Origin: Neoceratodus forsteri
Taxonomy: Eukaryota; Chordata; Ceratodontiformes; Ceratodontidae
DNA: 64,000 nt
Assembly (NCBI GenBank): GCA_016271365.2
Contig: CM057456.1
Coordinates: 884,798,001-884,862,000, forward strand
Direction: 5' to 3'
In this document: in pieces, positions 20,851 to 33,691 of the stretch
Layout: each line of letters begins with the position of its first letter
Position numbering within the stretch: position 1 is the stretch's first letter
Position numbers and translations under genes: made by a program
The notes under the pieces: model-generated
What the model was told of the DNA's origin: nothing
The model's database searches: none
Seen by the model: only the letters and a program-made list of their open reading frames with translations

Positions 20851-21830
20851 TTCAGGATGCAAGGAACCCTGCAAGGGGACTGGGGGGACCACAGAGAAGT
20901 GGATAAGGCAATGTCCCAGAGAGACCACTTTGGGATATGGGGAACCCTGCAAGGGGGCCATGAGGCTAGACAGAAAGGGGAACAAGGCTGTGGAGATTTA
21001 AAGAGGGAGGAGAAAGAGATGGAGGAGGTGTGACTTAAATGATAGGGCGGAAATAGGACCCCAAGAGAGGACCCTTCAGGATACGGGGTACCCTATCAGG
21101 GGGTTAGGGAAGGTCAGTAGATAGGGATTAAGAAAGTGAAAGGAGGGTGAGAGAGTGAGAATTGAACCCTTGTGGGGGAGATAATTTGCACCTTTGGAGG
21201 GGATGGGGCCTAATCATTAGTCTATCAGGATGCATTGGACCCTGCTAGTAGTCATGGAAAACCAAGATAGTGGTTAGCTAGAATAGGGAAGATGTGCTAA
21301 GGTTCATTTGGACCCATTCAGGATGTTGAGAACCCTGCAAGGGGACTATGATGGCCAGAGAGAAAGGTAGATGGGGAGGAGAAAGAGAGGAAACAAGACT
21401 AAGTGCAGTAGGATTCCCTCAGGATGCTAAGAGCCCTGCAAAGAAGACTAGAGAGAAAGAAAGATGGGGGAAGGGAAGGAAAGGGAGGAGACAAGCCTAG
21501 GCCCAGTAGAACTGACCCCTTCAGGATGCTGAGAACCCTGCAAGGGGACTGTGAAGGCTAGGGAGAAACGCTAGAATGGGGGTAGGGAAGGAGAGGAGAC
21601 TTGCATAGGCGCAGTAGGGCATCTTCAGGATGCTGAGAACCCTGCAAGGGGACTACAAAGCCTAGGAGGACAGGTAGATGGGGGAGGGGGAAGAAGAGGA
21701 GACAAGCCTTGATGCAGTAGGGCCCCTTCAGGAAGCTACGAACCCTGCAAGAGGACTGCAAATCTAGGGAGATAGGAGGGATGGTGGGGGAAGGGAGTAG
21801 ATGAGGGATACAAGTCCCTTGAGGGGGGTA
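20840..21830 (+). repeat. Minisatellite of about 100 bp units, roughly nine copies
   Basis: The core TTCAGGATGC, followed by GAACCCTGCAAGGGGACT, recurs near 20850, 20930, 21065, 21320, 21420, 21520, 21615 and 21730. Purine-rich spacers (AGGTAGATGGGGGAGGGG) separate the cores. Open frames here are repeat by-products. Confidence 0.8.
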
Positions 21831-22440
21831 GGAGAAGGACCCATGGAGAGCATAACTAGCATTCCATGTGCCCAATAAGAGTCCCTATCTTGATAGTGGA
21901 AGTAGTGATGGTTGGTGTCTCACCTCCGCATGTTCAACCCCCCACCTGCTCACTCCCTAAGTAAATAAAGTACTTGCAAAGAAAAGAAAACTGCATGTAC
22001 TCACTCATGCCAGAACTTGTGGATAAGTCTAGATACAAGCAAACACAGTATGTGGTTTAACTGTGTTCAGTATTTATTTCATGATTAAAAAACAGCAAAA
22101 AAGCATGTAGCAGTGCAACAAGTTCAGGAAAAGCCACCTTAACATTTTGCCCCTGTGCAATTCATCAAGAGGACACCATGGCAGCAGTACATAGTTCCTT
22201 TTATACAAAATTCATCTTAAAAGGACATGAACAGAGAATGTGCCATACTGTATGCATTGAGTATATCAGTGTTCAAATAAAATGGTGTGACAGGTGAAAC
22301 AGACCTAGTGATAAAAGCAAATATAAATACAAACACACACATCAAAAAGAAACACTGTTGATGTCCAATACTGCAGAAAATGGTGCATGCTTTACACTAG
22401 TAAATTGATGTAATGTTAAATGTTTCTGATACAGCGCTCC
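21830..22440. other. No recognisable feature
   Basis: Unassigned AT-rich sequence between a minisatellite and an L2 3' end. No element boundaries or conserved frame were seen. Confidence 0.4.
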
Positions 22441-24465
22441 AGGATTTTTATAGATAGATAGATAGATAGATAAATTATTTATTAAGTGCCCATTTCCACA
22501 GACTCTGAGCACTGTACAAACAGTAACAATAAATAAACAAATTAATAAAACCGATCAAAACTAATTTCAGTTCCATTGATTCCATTCAACAATTAGTTAT
22601 ACAATGCCAGCTGGAATAAGTATGTCTTGAGGCCCTTCTTAAAGGCTTCCATTGAGGAAGCCCCCCTCAAACTTTCAGGCAAAAAGTTCCACAAGGTGGG
22701 CGTGACAACCAAAAACACCCTATCTCCAGAGCGCTGCAACCTCACCCTTGGAACCTCAAGGAGGGCTCCCCAAGCAGAAAGAAGTGCCCACGGGGGGCAA
22801 TAGGGGGCAAGGAGATCTTGCAGATAGACAGGCTCCCCCCCGTGTAGGGTTTTGTACATCAGGAGCTCTACCTTAAAGACAATCCTGCACCTGACCAGCA
22901 GCCACTGCAGTTCGTGGAGGATGGGAGTAATATTCTTGGATCTTCTTGCTCCCGTCAATAATCTTGCCACTACATTCTGCACCAGCTGCAATCTGTGGAG
23001 GTTGCCTCCAGATAACCCTACATGCAGTAGTCCAATCGGGAGGTGATAAAGGCATGTTCTAGTGTGGGCAGGTCATCAGGGGGAATCAAGGATCGAATTT
23101 GGGTGATATTCCTTAGGTGATAAAAAACACTCCTGATGATGGCCGACACCTGGGCATCCATGGTCAGTCCATCTTCCAGGATCACACCCAAATCCCTCAC
23201 CTGTCTGGAGGGGATAAGAGGAACACCCCCCAACATCAGGTCATGGAATATCCCCATGTCCCCTCCTCCCCCTGACTACCCAGATCCACCACCAGCCCCT
23301 TAGTCGGTTTAGTTTGAGCCAGTTTTGAGAGATCCATGAATGGATCTCCTTGAGGCAATTGTTAAACACGGCAACTGAAACCTGGTGCTTGGGTGCACAG
23401 GACAGATACAACTGGGTATCATCTGCATACAGTAACAGTGAAAACCCAGTCTATATCACCTGAAAATGTCCCCCAGAGGCAGCATGTACACTGTGAACAA
23501 CAAGGGTGACAAGACCGAACCTTGCGGATTTCCACACCACAGAGGCTTTGGGGCAGATGAGGCAAGCCCCATCATTACCCTTTGCACTCTGCCTAGTAGG
23601 TATGACCTGAACCAGCAGATGACCTTGCCAGACAGGCCATACCAAAATCACATGCAGTCAAGCAGCACCTCATGGTCCACGGTATCAAATGCCATGGAGA
23701 GGTCAAGGAGGACTAAAATGGTACAATCTCTCCTATCCCTCACCATGAGGAGGTCATTCAACACCCTTACCAGGGCGGTCTCCATGCTATGCCTTGCCCG
23801 GAAATCAGACTGAACTGGCTTATAGGTAGAGGAAGAGGTGAGGTATCTCTCAAGCTGAATAGCCACCACTTTTTCAATAACTTTCCCTAAAAATGGAAGG
23901 TTCGACACCGGCCTGTAGTTGCCAAGACACTCCCGGTCCAGTGAAGGCTTTTTCAAAAGGGGTCTAACCAAGGTCTCTTTCAAAGTCTGTGGAAAGATCC
24001 CACTCCTCAAGGAACTCCAGACAATATCAGCAACCGCATGTCCCAACAGGTCCAAACATCTGACCAAAAGCCAGGTTGGTCCTGGTTCGAGATCACAATG
24101 AGTAGGTCATAGCTTAGAGAGTCTCCCCACCACCTCCTCCACCCCAACCAGCTCAAACTCCTCCCAGACAGGAGGAGTGCCTCTACACCTCTCAGATAGA
24201 TCACTAACGCCCTTTCAAGAGACACTCAAGGAGACCTCAGCCCTGATGGAGGACACCTTGTCGGCAAAGAAAAGAACCAGCTCCTCACACCTAGCAACTG
24301 AACCCGCTCCCCCCCATACGTAGACAATCAGGGTGCAACAACCTGTCCACCATGTGGAAGAGCTGAGCTGATCTATTCCTCGCTGCTGCAATCTCTACTG
24401 ACAGAAATCCTGACTTCTTTCGAGAGACTGCTCCCTGATAGTCAACATAATGTGACTTACAGTTA
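22440..24465 (-). mobile_element. L2 LINE, 5' truncated
   Basis: Minus-strand L2 copy. The 3' tail at 22440-22520 has the L2-style GTACAGTGCTCAGAG and ends in a short tandem repeat (TCTA on the minus strand), as L2 3' ends do. The coding remnant runs up to about 24465, where similarity to the L2 at 1-909 stops. Confidence 0.85.
22593..24465 (-). pseudogene. L2 ORF2 reverse transcriptase (broken)
   Basis: Pieces in order on the minus strand. Linker SRKKSGFLSVEIAAARNRS (about 24430-24370). RT core KETLVRPLLKKPSLDREC, NYRPVSNLPFLGKVIEKVV and LLDLSMAFDTVDH (24067-23648). Catalytic YADD is kept at 23418-23429 (LYADDTQLYLS). Thumb and C-terminus are at 23257-22593: VRDLGVILEDGLTMDAQVS, YHLRNITQIR, then LQLVQNVVARLLTGARRSKN and TPTLWNFLPESLR. 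Frame changes near 23640 and 23260 and in-frame stops make it non-functional. Confidence 0.85.
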
Positions 24466-27310
24466 CAGTTACACACAGTATCCCAACTAATCAATAGATG
24501 AAAAAAAGCTAATGATGGAACCCTCAGATTAAAAAAGGGTTGTAGCTAGGTATAGTCACCTGGGAAAGGAAGCACTAAAGGAAAAAGAAAAGCCATGAAA
24601 AAGTGAAACACTGAGATCCCCAATGGCCACAAAACTAGCAGACAAATTTAGATAAAACTACTAACAGTAAACAAAGGAAAGGACACACTAGGACTACACC
24701 CACAAATCAAAGCCCTCTGTAGAACATCTAATTTTGCAAATATTGACTGTAGTTCTCCTGAAATGTAGCATATGCTGAAGACAGTGTGTGGCTTTTGTCA
24801 AATATACAATGTCCTGCAACTGAGCTCTTTTAGGCCACTACAAACAGTGAAAGCAGTGCTAATAACAAACATAACTAGCTTATTTCAAAATAAACAACTG
24901 ATGAACACGGCCCTAGTGACCTCCATCACAGGACAGGCCTAGTGAGATTTGTCATTCCTTAAGTACTCGAAATTGCTGACATACATATTCAAAAAATCTT
25001 AAAGAAACAAGGGCACTTAGGTGGTGAGGGATATGTGAATATCTAATGTGAACTGTGAGACATAAAAAAAAAAAATGATCAAAAAAAATCTTACCCCAAG
25101 AGTCACCAAAATCAAAATACCACATTTGACAGCCACAGAAATAAATATCTCAACTCAATAATATGTGGTTTGTTTGTATATTAATGGAAATCTGGAATTC
25201 AGATTGAAGACAGTCAACTTCATTGGCCTCTACGAGCCTCCATTTGTGGGGGAGGTGGGAGGAGAAGGAGAGTGAGAAAGGAGGAGATAGAGGAGCTTAT
25301 CAGGTGGCTGAAGGGATTGTGTCAGGAGGAAGGGTACCATTTTGTGGAAAACTTGGGTGGCTTATGTGTCAGAAGGCTCTTCAAGGGTGATGGCCTTCAC
25401 TAGACAAGAGAGGGTGTTAGTGTGTTTAGGCAGCAGATTCATGTATATGTGATGGGCATTTAAACTAAGAGGGGGAGAATGAGGCTGGCAGACCATGGAG
25501 AACTTCTCAGAAATGCTAGCAAGAAACAAAGGGAATGTAGGCATCTGGACTGCGGTCATAAATAAAGTAAGAAAAATAGAGGGGAGGGACACACAGAATA
25601 AGCAGGGGGCAGGAATTTAAGGGGGAAAGGGAGGACAAGGGGAGAGGTGCCAATAAGAAGAGATGGGATATGGGCACAATGTTGAGATAGTCTACCTAAA
25701 TGCTCATTCTGTGTTTCTATATTCCCATAAATACTCCACTGAATAGACTGGTGTGGTTTAAGAATACTGAGAGCAAGAGCGAGAGAGGTTTTGAGATCTC
25801 AAGATAAATGGTCTAATTCGTCAAAAGATAACTGTACTCAGAAGCTATCAGTATAGACTGCTGTGCTCTCCAGTAGATACATATAGCTTTGTCTGCATAA
25901 GAATGTCAAAACATTAGCAGTCCATGATTTCTGGCCTTTGATTTTCATATGATGCACTTGTTTATGCTTTATAGCCATTGCATATACTTTAAGATTCACT
26001 GCTATATTTTGATTTAAACAATGAAGTAGTTGGTGCTGCTTCATAAAAGTAATATTCTCTGTTATCTGGTCTGTTTAAATATTCATTGGTTATGGACTAC
26101 ATAAACTAATTTTAGATCATTCACTGTACAGTTAGCAGCACACAAGGTTGATAATTTCAGATTTTAGATATGCTGCATCTTGACAAATATTAAAAGCAAC
26201 ATGTTGTTTTCATCCTGAAACTATCTACAAGTGTCAATGCATTTATTAAGCAGTTTACATTGACCAATACATGCTACAGAAAATAATTAAAGCCTTAATG
26301 TGAAACACTGGACATATTTAGAGAACTCATGTAATTTCCTGCAAGTTTTTTTTTTGCAAATATCCCTGCAATTTAGGCTAACCTTTTGTTGCAGGTTTCC
26401 AGTGACCCTGAGAATAAAGCTACAAACAGTAGTTTTCTACACTGCTAATTCTGGAAACACCAAAAGTGAAAATTAAATGCTACAGACAGTCAGCGGCACC
26501 ACAAATTCCAACAAATAAAATACACAAAACCACAAGTGTGAAAAATGTTCCCAGAATCCCTTAATGCCCTAACATTTATTTATTGAAATTCATTGAAATG
26601 TTTCACCATATAGAACAGGTGGATTCCTAACACTGAGCGGGTTCAATGACATTATTCGAACTTGACAGGGAACCTCAATGTCTCTTTATGTCTCAGAACC
26701 AGGGCCACTGGAAAACTGTGGATAAAGTTCCCAAAAATTGTGGAGATTTTTTGCAGAAATTGTAGGGAAATAGCGGGAGTTCTACTATTGATCCTGAGTG
26801 CTTCAAAATAAATCTTTTACTGTTTTCTGCAGCATATATTAGTCAGTATAAACTGCTAAATAAATACACTGCCACTTAAACATGTTTTAAACATAACGAA
26901 GAGCTTATGTTCCTAAAATGAATACTAAACTGATAACTGTGTTGCCTATCTTCCAAAATTTTAAAACATTTGCTTCATACAGTGCTAGATTCTATTCCAA
27001 AATGTAAAAACATCTGCCTCGTACATTGCTAAATAGATTCTATTTAGTGAGCCAAAGTAAATCAATATTAAATAAATCCAGAATAAACAAATTGTTCCTG
27101 TTTCTTCTGTAGAATAATGAAGCCTGTTCGACAGCTGTTTACAATGCTGTGTCAACTATTCACCCACTTCAGTGCAAGAAAAAATAAGCAGATAAACATG
27201 CACATAATTGAGTTTTAGTAAAATGTTGTTAAAGTGTTTAATGTTCACAATTTGCACTGTAGGTACTGTATACTATTTCTGAAATCACATATTAAAACAT
27301 TAAATCTGGG
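24465..27310. other. No recognisable feature
   Basis: About 2.8 kb of AT-rich sequence with a purine-rich stretch at 25240-25700. No LINE coding, no element ends and no splice-flanked conserved frame were found. It could be an intron. Confidence 0.4.
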
Positions 27311-27500
27311 GTTATTGGGGATGGCAGTATAGCCTAGAAGTTAGAGTAACAAACTGTGAATGAGCTGGGCATGTCTATTAGACCTGGGTTTGATTCCCAC
27401 AACCTCCACTTTGAAAAAGTCACTTAACCTCCCCAGTGTTCCTGGGTTGCCCCAGAAGACAGGCACTTGTACCTAGTGGGCCTTACCCAATTACTAAAGA
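27310..27500 (+). mobile_element. tRNA-derived SINE with MIR-like 3' part
   Basis: A box TAGCCTAGAAG at 27330-27340 and B box GGTTTGATTCC at 27387-27397, 46 bases apart. After it comes AAAAAGTCACTTAACCTCCC, close to the MIR/L2-type 3' segment, and a short tail. This suggests a MIR/CORE-like SINE that used L2 machinery. No target duplication was resolved. Confidence 0.6.
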
Positions 27501-28330
27501 GTATAAAAAATATACCAATATATTTTTACTGCATCATACAGTAGTAAGGGTATCCTGTAATTTACCTTTGTTATACTCTTGCTGCCATGATTATGTTTAG
27601 TCAAAGATAAATGTTCAGATACATTTTATGTGTTTTATAAACTTGTTTTCAGACTGTAATCAGGTTTTTATTGTAGTCTTTGCATGTGAGCATCTGGGCT
27701 TTAGATTGCTAAGAGCGAGACCACTGTTATCAACTAGTTTATTCAAGTTTATAATCAGCAGTGCCTTCCAAAATCCTCAGCTGTTTGAATCAAAAGTGGT
27801 CTGAATGAAAGTACTGTATGCTCTCAAGGAAAAACCTGCCCTAACACTTACAAAAAGGCTTCATAGTTAGCATCCCATTTAGATGAATGGGATAATTTGC
27901 ACCTTTTCTCCCATCTTTTGTTTCATTTTCTGTGGCAACAAAAAGTATTATGATAGACTGCTTCAGCACAAACCAAATGTTAAATAAGTGTACTTATGCT
28001 AGGCCAGTGGATTTTGAAACCAAACAAGACAAGGATTCAAAAGAAAGCAGTGTCATGTAAAACCCTTCACCCACCTTGCACTGCATTGTTTCAGCCAAAC
28101 CCAAGTCTGCATGTGAAATTGTCAATATATTTGAGAGTATTTTATTACACACTTTTTACACATTTCAAAGTAAAAATTCAAAAATTGCAACAAATTGCAA
28201 AGCATGTCAGTTTTTGTGGAGAATGGTGAAAATTGTGGGTTCTGCAAAACATTGTGGGTGCAATTTTCCAGTGCGCTGCTCAGAACCCATAAGGTATTAG
28301 AAGGAAGCCTCTTCTTAAACATTTTGGGTT
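27500..28330. other. No recognisable feature
   Basis: Unassigned AT-rich sequence. Small open frames have no conserved content. Confidence 0.4.
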
Positions 28331-28339
28331 TTGGGGTAA

Positions 28340-29525
28340 TACATAAGAACATATGAAGAAGCCAGCAGAAGAAGGCTTTTGGTCTATCTAGTCTGCTTAT
28401 ATTGCAGGGTCCACAGCTTGAGCTACTTAACCTGCCCCCCCACTCCACCCAACCTTTCCATCCTCCTTACCTATGATCCTTTACGTTACCCCATGCCTAT
28501 CCCATCATCTCTTGAAGCTACCCACCACCTTCAACAAGACCACCTCATCCAGAAGCACATTTCAAGCACCCACCACTCTGTCCATGAAGAACTGCTTCCT
28601 GATCTCCCTCCTAAACTTCTCCCCCTCCAGATTAAGACTGTGCCCCCTCATGTTAGGGCTACCACTTAGCTTAAAGAGACCCTCATTATCCACCTTATTT
28701 ATGCCTTTCAAATTCCTAAAGGTCTAAATTACCTGTATGCCCCCCTCTCTCTCTCCTGTTCTCCAGGGAGTACAAGTTCAGTGCCCTCAACCTCTCCTCA
28801 TATGCCTTACCCTAATGACCCATGATCACCTTTGTAGCCCTCTTCAGGACCTTCTTCAGTAGGTTAATGTCCTTTTTGAGGTGTGGACATTGGTACTGAA
28901 CGTCATACTCTACATGTGGCCTCACCAGTGTCCTGTACGAGGGTAGTATAACCTCCTCTCTCTTACTACTACTCCCCCTAGCTATGCATCCCAGCATATT
29001 GTTTGCCCTTGCTGCTGCTTTCTTGCACTGTGTGGAGAGCTTCAGGTCTCTAGTGATCATCACTCCCAGGTCCTTCTCCTCCTCCTCCTCTGATGCAGAT
29101 ACCAGGACTCCCACCAGGTAGTACTCCATCCTGGGATTCTTGGCTCAAATGTGCATAACTTTGCATTTCTTGGCATTGAAGCTAAGCTGACAGATCCCAG
29201 ACCACCTCCCCAACTTTTCCAGATCGTCATGTAGGTCCTGTATCCATTCAGCTGTGTCTACTGTCACGCAGAGTTTTGTGTCAGCTGTGAATAGGCACAT
29301 TTTGCCCTTAATGCCATCCCCAATGTCACTCATGAAGACACTGAACAACACCGGCCCCATCACCAAGTCCTGCGGGACTCCACATATGACCTCTCTGGTG
29401 TCACATAACCCTTCCCCCCACAACCACCCTCTGTGTTCTGTTCCCTCAGCCAGTTTTCCACCCATTTGGTTATCTCCCCAACCCCAAGATCTGCCAACTT
29501 CCTGATCAACCTTTTGGAATTTACA
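28340..29525 (-). mobile_element. CR1 LINE, 5' truncated (diverged subfamily)
   Basis: The minus-strand 3' end starts at a CATAAGAACATA tail (28340). RT C-terminal text follows: GDGIKGKMCLFTADTKLCVT, where the FADD box has become FTAD. Further pieces are EEKDLGVMITRDLKLSTQC, NNMLGCIARGSSSKR, and RPHVEYDVQYQCPHLKKDIN. 5' similarity stops near 29525. It differs in wording from the three other CR1 copies, so it is a separate subfamily or older. Confidence 0.85.
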
Positions 29526-30103
29526 TAATAGTATGGTACCTCACTTTGAGAATAAAAGCACACAGAATCAAGTCTTTTTGATGTGAGCAAGTTGGAAAAA
29601 TATTGGGGGATGTACTGTTACCATTATGTGAGTGAAAAGCAAACAGAAACTCTAAGGAAAGAAAATGTGGTTACCATGTTGAATTCACAGTTGTGCACAT
29701 TGGTGCTAAAACTACTGCACTGACTGACAGATTGGTTTGAAAAATCTCGTACTTCATGTTCTTACTACATTGATTGAACTTGTACTCCCCATTCTGAGAA
29801 GCATGTATTTCATGGTAAAGTGTGATGAATACGTTTTTGAAACTACTATCAAAATGGGGAAACCATGCATCACAACCGTATTCTGCACTGTCCACTTGAG
29901 TGTACATTATTCCTTATATACTGTAAAACTGTTTATTATCCTGTAAGTAATATTTCATTCATGGTGCTTATTGGTAGAAATTGCACATATTTAAGATCAC
30001 ACTTAGGGATTACAGTGATAGTGAAGAATACCGGACCACCGCTACTTTCGTAGCGTAAAGTATTTGAGAATACAGCGCAGCCTAGTGTTTGTCAAGTTAC
30101 GCT
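29525..30103. other. No recognisable feature
   Basis: Unassigned sequence between two CR1 copies. Confidence 0.4.
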
Positions 30104-30528
30104 AAACATAGAAACATAGAATTTGACAGCAGGTAAGGACTGCTTGGCCCACCTAGTCTGCCCATTTCCCTACCTAACTGATAAGCTGCAGATCCTAGTT
30201 AACCAACAGCCTACTTCCTCCTACCCCTCCATTAGAATTGCCTTATGTCTGTCCCATGCATTCTTGAATTCCCCCACTGTTTTTGACTCTACATCCTCCT
30301 CAGGAAGGCCGTTCCATGCATTTACAACCCTCTCCGTGAAGAAATACTTCCTCACATTACCTCTGAGCCACCCCCCCTCCATATTCAAATTGTGCCCCTT
30401 TGTTCTTGCACATCTGTTTTTCTGAAAGATGCTATGCTCTTGGACTTTGCTGATTCCCTTGAGGTATTTGAAAGTTTCTATCATGTCCCCCCCTCCCTCC
30501 TTTCCTCGAGGCTATACATCTTAAGCTC
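30104..30528 (-). mobile_element. CR1 E4, 3' end segment
   Basis: 3' part of the CR1 whose other segments are at 32722-33325 and 39195-41910. It ends in the CR1-type tail (TTCTATGTTTCTATG on the minus strand) at 30104. It encodes the extreme ORF2 C-terminus: MIETFKYLKGISKVQ, FTERVVNAWNGLPEE and GEFKNAWDRHKAI. At 30523-30528 it stops at AAGCTC, which recurs on the far side of E3, so E3 inserted here. Confidence 0.85.
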
Positions 30529-32721
30529 ATAGAAACATAGACTTTGACAGCAGATAAGGACCACTTGGCCCACCCAGTCTGCTCATTTCCCTACCTACTG
30601 GATAAGCTGCAGATTTTAGTTAACCAACAGCCTACTTCCTGCCACCCCCCACTATAATTGCCTTATGTCTGTCCCATGCATGTTTGAATTCCTCCACTGT
30701 TTTAGACCCCACAGCCTCTCCACGAAGGCAGTTCCATGCGTCCACCACTCTCTCCGTGAAAAAAAAATTCCTCACATTACCCCTGAACCGTCCCCCCTCT
30801 ATCTTTAAATTGTGCCACCTTGTTCTTACATGTCTCTTTTTCTGAAAGATGCTACCCTCCTGGAATTTGTTGATTCCCTTGAGGTACTTGAACATTTCTA
30901 TAATGTCCCCCTGTCCCTCCTTTCATCAAGGGTATACATATTAAACACTCTCAGTCTCTCTTCATATGGTTTCTGATGCAGACCCTGCACCATTTTAGTT
31001 GCCCTCCTCTGGACTGCTTCCATCCTGTCTATGTCCTTGCGTAGATGAGGTCTCCAAAACTGCACACAGTACTCCAGATGAGGTCTCACCAACTATCTGT
31101 ACAGAGGGATAACCACTTCCCTTTTTCTACTTGTGATGTCCTTTCCTATGCATCCCAGTACCCCTCTGGCTCTCCTTACTGACTTCTCATATTGCTGGCC
31201 CACCTTTAGATCATCTGATATGATTACCCCCAGGTCCCTTTCCATTTTTTTTGTTGTTAGTACCTCCTCTGCTATTGTGTACTCTTCTCCTGGGTTTTTG
31301 TTTCCCAGGTGCATTACTTTGCACTTCTTTGTGTTGAATCTAAGTTGCCGTATGTCTGAACATTCCTCCAACCTTGCCAAGTCCCTTCTCATCCTTTCTC
31401 CCCCCCCCCCTTGTGTATCAGCTCTGTTACAGATCTTTGTGTCATCTGCAAAGAGGCATACCTTTCCCTCCAGACCCTCTGCAATGTCACCTATAAAGAT
31501 GTTAAAGAGGACTGGACCTAGTACTGAGCCCTGAGGTACTCCACTAGTGACCCCGTTCTTGGAATGTGTTCATTCACTATTACTTTCTGTGTCCTGTTGT
31601 ACAGCCAGTTTGCTACAGGCTACCACCCTGGGACCACTCCCAGGCTGGCTAACTTGATTATCAATCTTTTGTGCGGGACTGTATCAAATGCCTTGCTAAA
31701 GTCTAGGAAGGCCATGTCCACAGCCCTTCCCTGGTCTATTACTTTGGTCACCCAGTCAAAGAAATCTATTAGATTTGTCTGACATGACCTTCCTGCTGTA
31801 AATCCATGCTGCTTTTGGTCCTGTGCCCCACTGGCCTCTAGGTACTCAATAATTCTTTCTTTCAGAAGTGATTCCATCATTTTCCTTACCACTGAGGTCA
31901 AACTTACAGGTCTGTAGTTTCCTGCTTCTGCCTTGCTCCCACTTTTGTGAAAGGGAATCACATCTGCCCTCCTCCAGTCCTCAGGTACCACCCCATCCTC
32001 CCATGATTTGTTAAAAAGTGTGGTCAGTGGTGTCACTAGGTTCTCCCTTAGTTCTTTTAGGATTCTGGGGTGAATCCTGTCAGGCCCCATTGCTTTGTCC
32101 ACCTTGAGTTTTAGGAGTTCTTTCAGGACTCTTTCTTCTGTAAATGGACTGGTGCCAACCCCCCTACCTAGAGTGCTTCTATTATCTGGTTTAGGTAACT
32201 CCTCCTCATCTTCTTTTGTGAATACTGAGCAAAAGTATTCATTCAGTAACTCTGCCTTTTCACTGTCTCCCTCTGCCCACCTCCCGTCTCCCTTATTAAT
32301 CTTCACTATTCCTCCCTTAACCTTTCTATGCTCCCTAATGTACCTATAAAAGGTTTTATCCCCCTTCTTAACTGAATTGGCTATTTTTCCCTCAGTTTGG
32401 GCTTTTGCTATTCTGACTGCCTTCTCCATTTCTTTCTGCTTTAATTGCCCCATTTCTTTCTGCTTTAATTGATACAGTTCCCTGTCGTGCTCCTTCTGTG
32501 ATTCCTTATACTTTTTGAATGCAGCCTTTTTCTCCTTAACCTTCCTTGCCACCTCTTTTGAGAACCATAGTGTTTTTTTACTCCACTTTTTTTTCTTTAT
32601 CTGTTTCACACAAAGGCTTGTTGCCTCTATGATGGCAGTTTTGATTTTTCTCCATTGTTCTTCCACCCCTCCTTTTTGGCCATTTGCTAGTGTATTCCTC
32701 AGGTATTCACCCATTTTGCCA
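30529..32721 (-). mobile_element. CR1 E3, 5'-truncated copy inserted into CR1 E4
   Basis: A 2.2-kb minus-strand CR1 with the 3' tail at 30529 and a truncated 5' end at 32721. It is flanked by the 6-bp direct repeat AAGCTC (30523-30528 and 32722-32727). Removing it restores the sequence order seen uninterrupted in the CR1 at about 43720 (TTAAGCTCCTTTAG). Truncation at the 5' end with a short target duplication is normal LINE behaviour. Confidence 0.85.
30632..32714 (-). pseudogene. CR1 E3 reverse transcriptase (broken)
   Basis: Opens in the endonuclease-RT linker (IIEATSLCVKQIKKKKW) at 32714. A 364-codon stretch carries GDKTFYRYIREHRKVKGGI, RADVIPFHKSGSKAEAGNYR, QHGFTAGRSCQTNLIDFF and MAFLDFSKAFDTVPHKR. 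The catalytic box FADD is present near 31450. The C-terminal half continues in other frames at 31392-30632 ([42 protein letters not shown]). One shift lies between about 31620 and 31400. RT residues are kept, but the frame is not continuous. Confidence 0.85.
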
Positions 32722-33325
32722 AAGCTCCTTTAGTCTTTCTTCACATGTCTTCTGGTGCAGACCCTGCACCATTTTGGTTGAACTCCTCTGAACAGCCTCC
32801 ACCCTGTCTATGTCTTTGCAGAGATATGGTCTCCAGAACTGAACACAGTACTCCAGATGTGGTCTTACCAACTGTCTGTAAAGAGGGCCAACAACTTCCT
32901 GTTTTCTACTGGTGATGCCTCTCCCTATGCATACCAGTATCCCCCCAGCCCTCCTTACTGCCTTCTCACATTGCTGACCCACCTTTCGGTCATCTAATAT
33001 AACTACCCCAGGTCTCTTTCCATTTTTGTTGTTATCAGTATCTCACCCCCCATTGTGTACTCTTCCCCCGGGTTTTTGTTTCCCAGGTGCATTACTTTGC
33101 ACTTCTTTGCATTGAATCTAAGCTGCCATACATTCGACCATTCCTCCAACCTTGCCAAGTCCCTTCTCATCCTGTCCACCCTACCTTGTGTATCAACTCT
33201 GTTGCAGATCTTTTTGCCATCTGCAAAGAGACATACTTTTCCTTCCAGTCCCTCTGCAATGTCACTTATAAAGACATTAAAAAGAACCGGCCCCAGTACC
33301 GAACCCTGCGGTACCCCTCTAGTAA
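32722..33325 (-). mobile_element. CR1 E4, middle segment
   Basis: The E4 segment between E3 and the DIRS D2. Minus-strand RT text: RGVPQGSV-type sequence at the D2 junction, then the catalytic box, which here reads FADG (about 33220), so the second Asp is lost. It continues with [37 protein letters not shown] and CEERLKEL, ending at the E3 junction. Confidence 0.85.
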
Positions 33326-33538
33326 AGTACAGTTACGTAAGAACTTACCGTAACAGTAGATCTTCGAGAACAGCTCTTGCAGCAGGTTACACCATTAGGA
33401 CTGAAGCCGGCCGGCATCAGGACCCCACGGAAAATTTTCTAGCTAGCAGTCTTCAGCGGGGACCACCTCTGACGTCAGTCCTGCCCCCGACATCAGGCGT
33501 AGTACATAAGGAGGCGGTCCCGCCAGAATCCCCAGTTC
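33326..33538 (+). repeat. D2 left terminal inverted repeat
   Basis: 213 bp; inverted partner at 39012-39194. It includes CTCTTGCAGCAGGTTACACC, AGGCGTAGTACATAAGGAGG and CCAGAATCCCCAGTTC. The left end carries about 30 extra bases (AGTACAGTTACGTAAG and on) that the right end lacks. Confidence 0.9.
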
Positions 33539-33691
33539 TCCCGCTGGAGACTTCTGGCCACTGGATGACATCAGAAGAGGAGACCGAGGACCCGCCATCA
33601 GATGGCCAAGACTAAGAACAGACCTTTCTGATCCTAAGGATAGTGTTAGGCTGGAACCTACTTCCTCCAAGGGGGAATGGTGGGTGGGAAA

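Noticed and set aside
20809..21033. Charged plus-strand frame in the minisatellite
   Set aside because: Product of purine-rich tandem repeats.
29671..29946. Paired open frames on both strands between two CR1 copies
   Set aside because: No recognisable domain and no splice context; length is within chance for AT-rich DNA.
32515..32733. Plus-strand open frames with hydrophobic, Phe/Leu/Ser-rich products, also at 31133-31534, 33055-33615 and 44075-44491
   Set aside because: They lie opposite CR1 RT coding sequence in the wrong strand and have no known domain; their composition follows from the antisense of the LINE.
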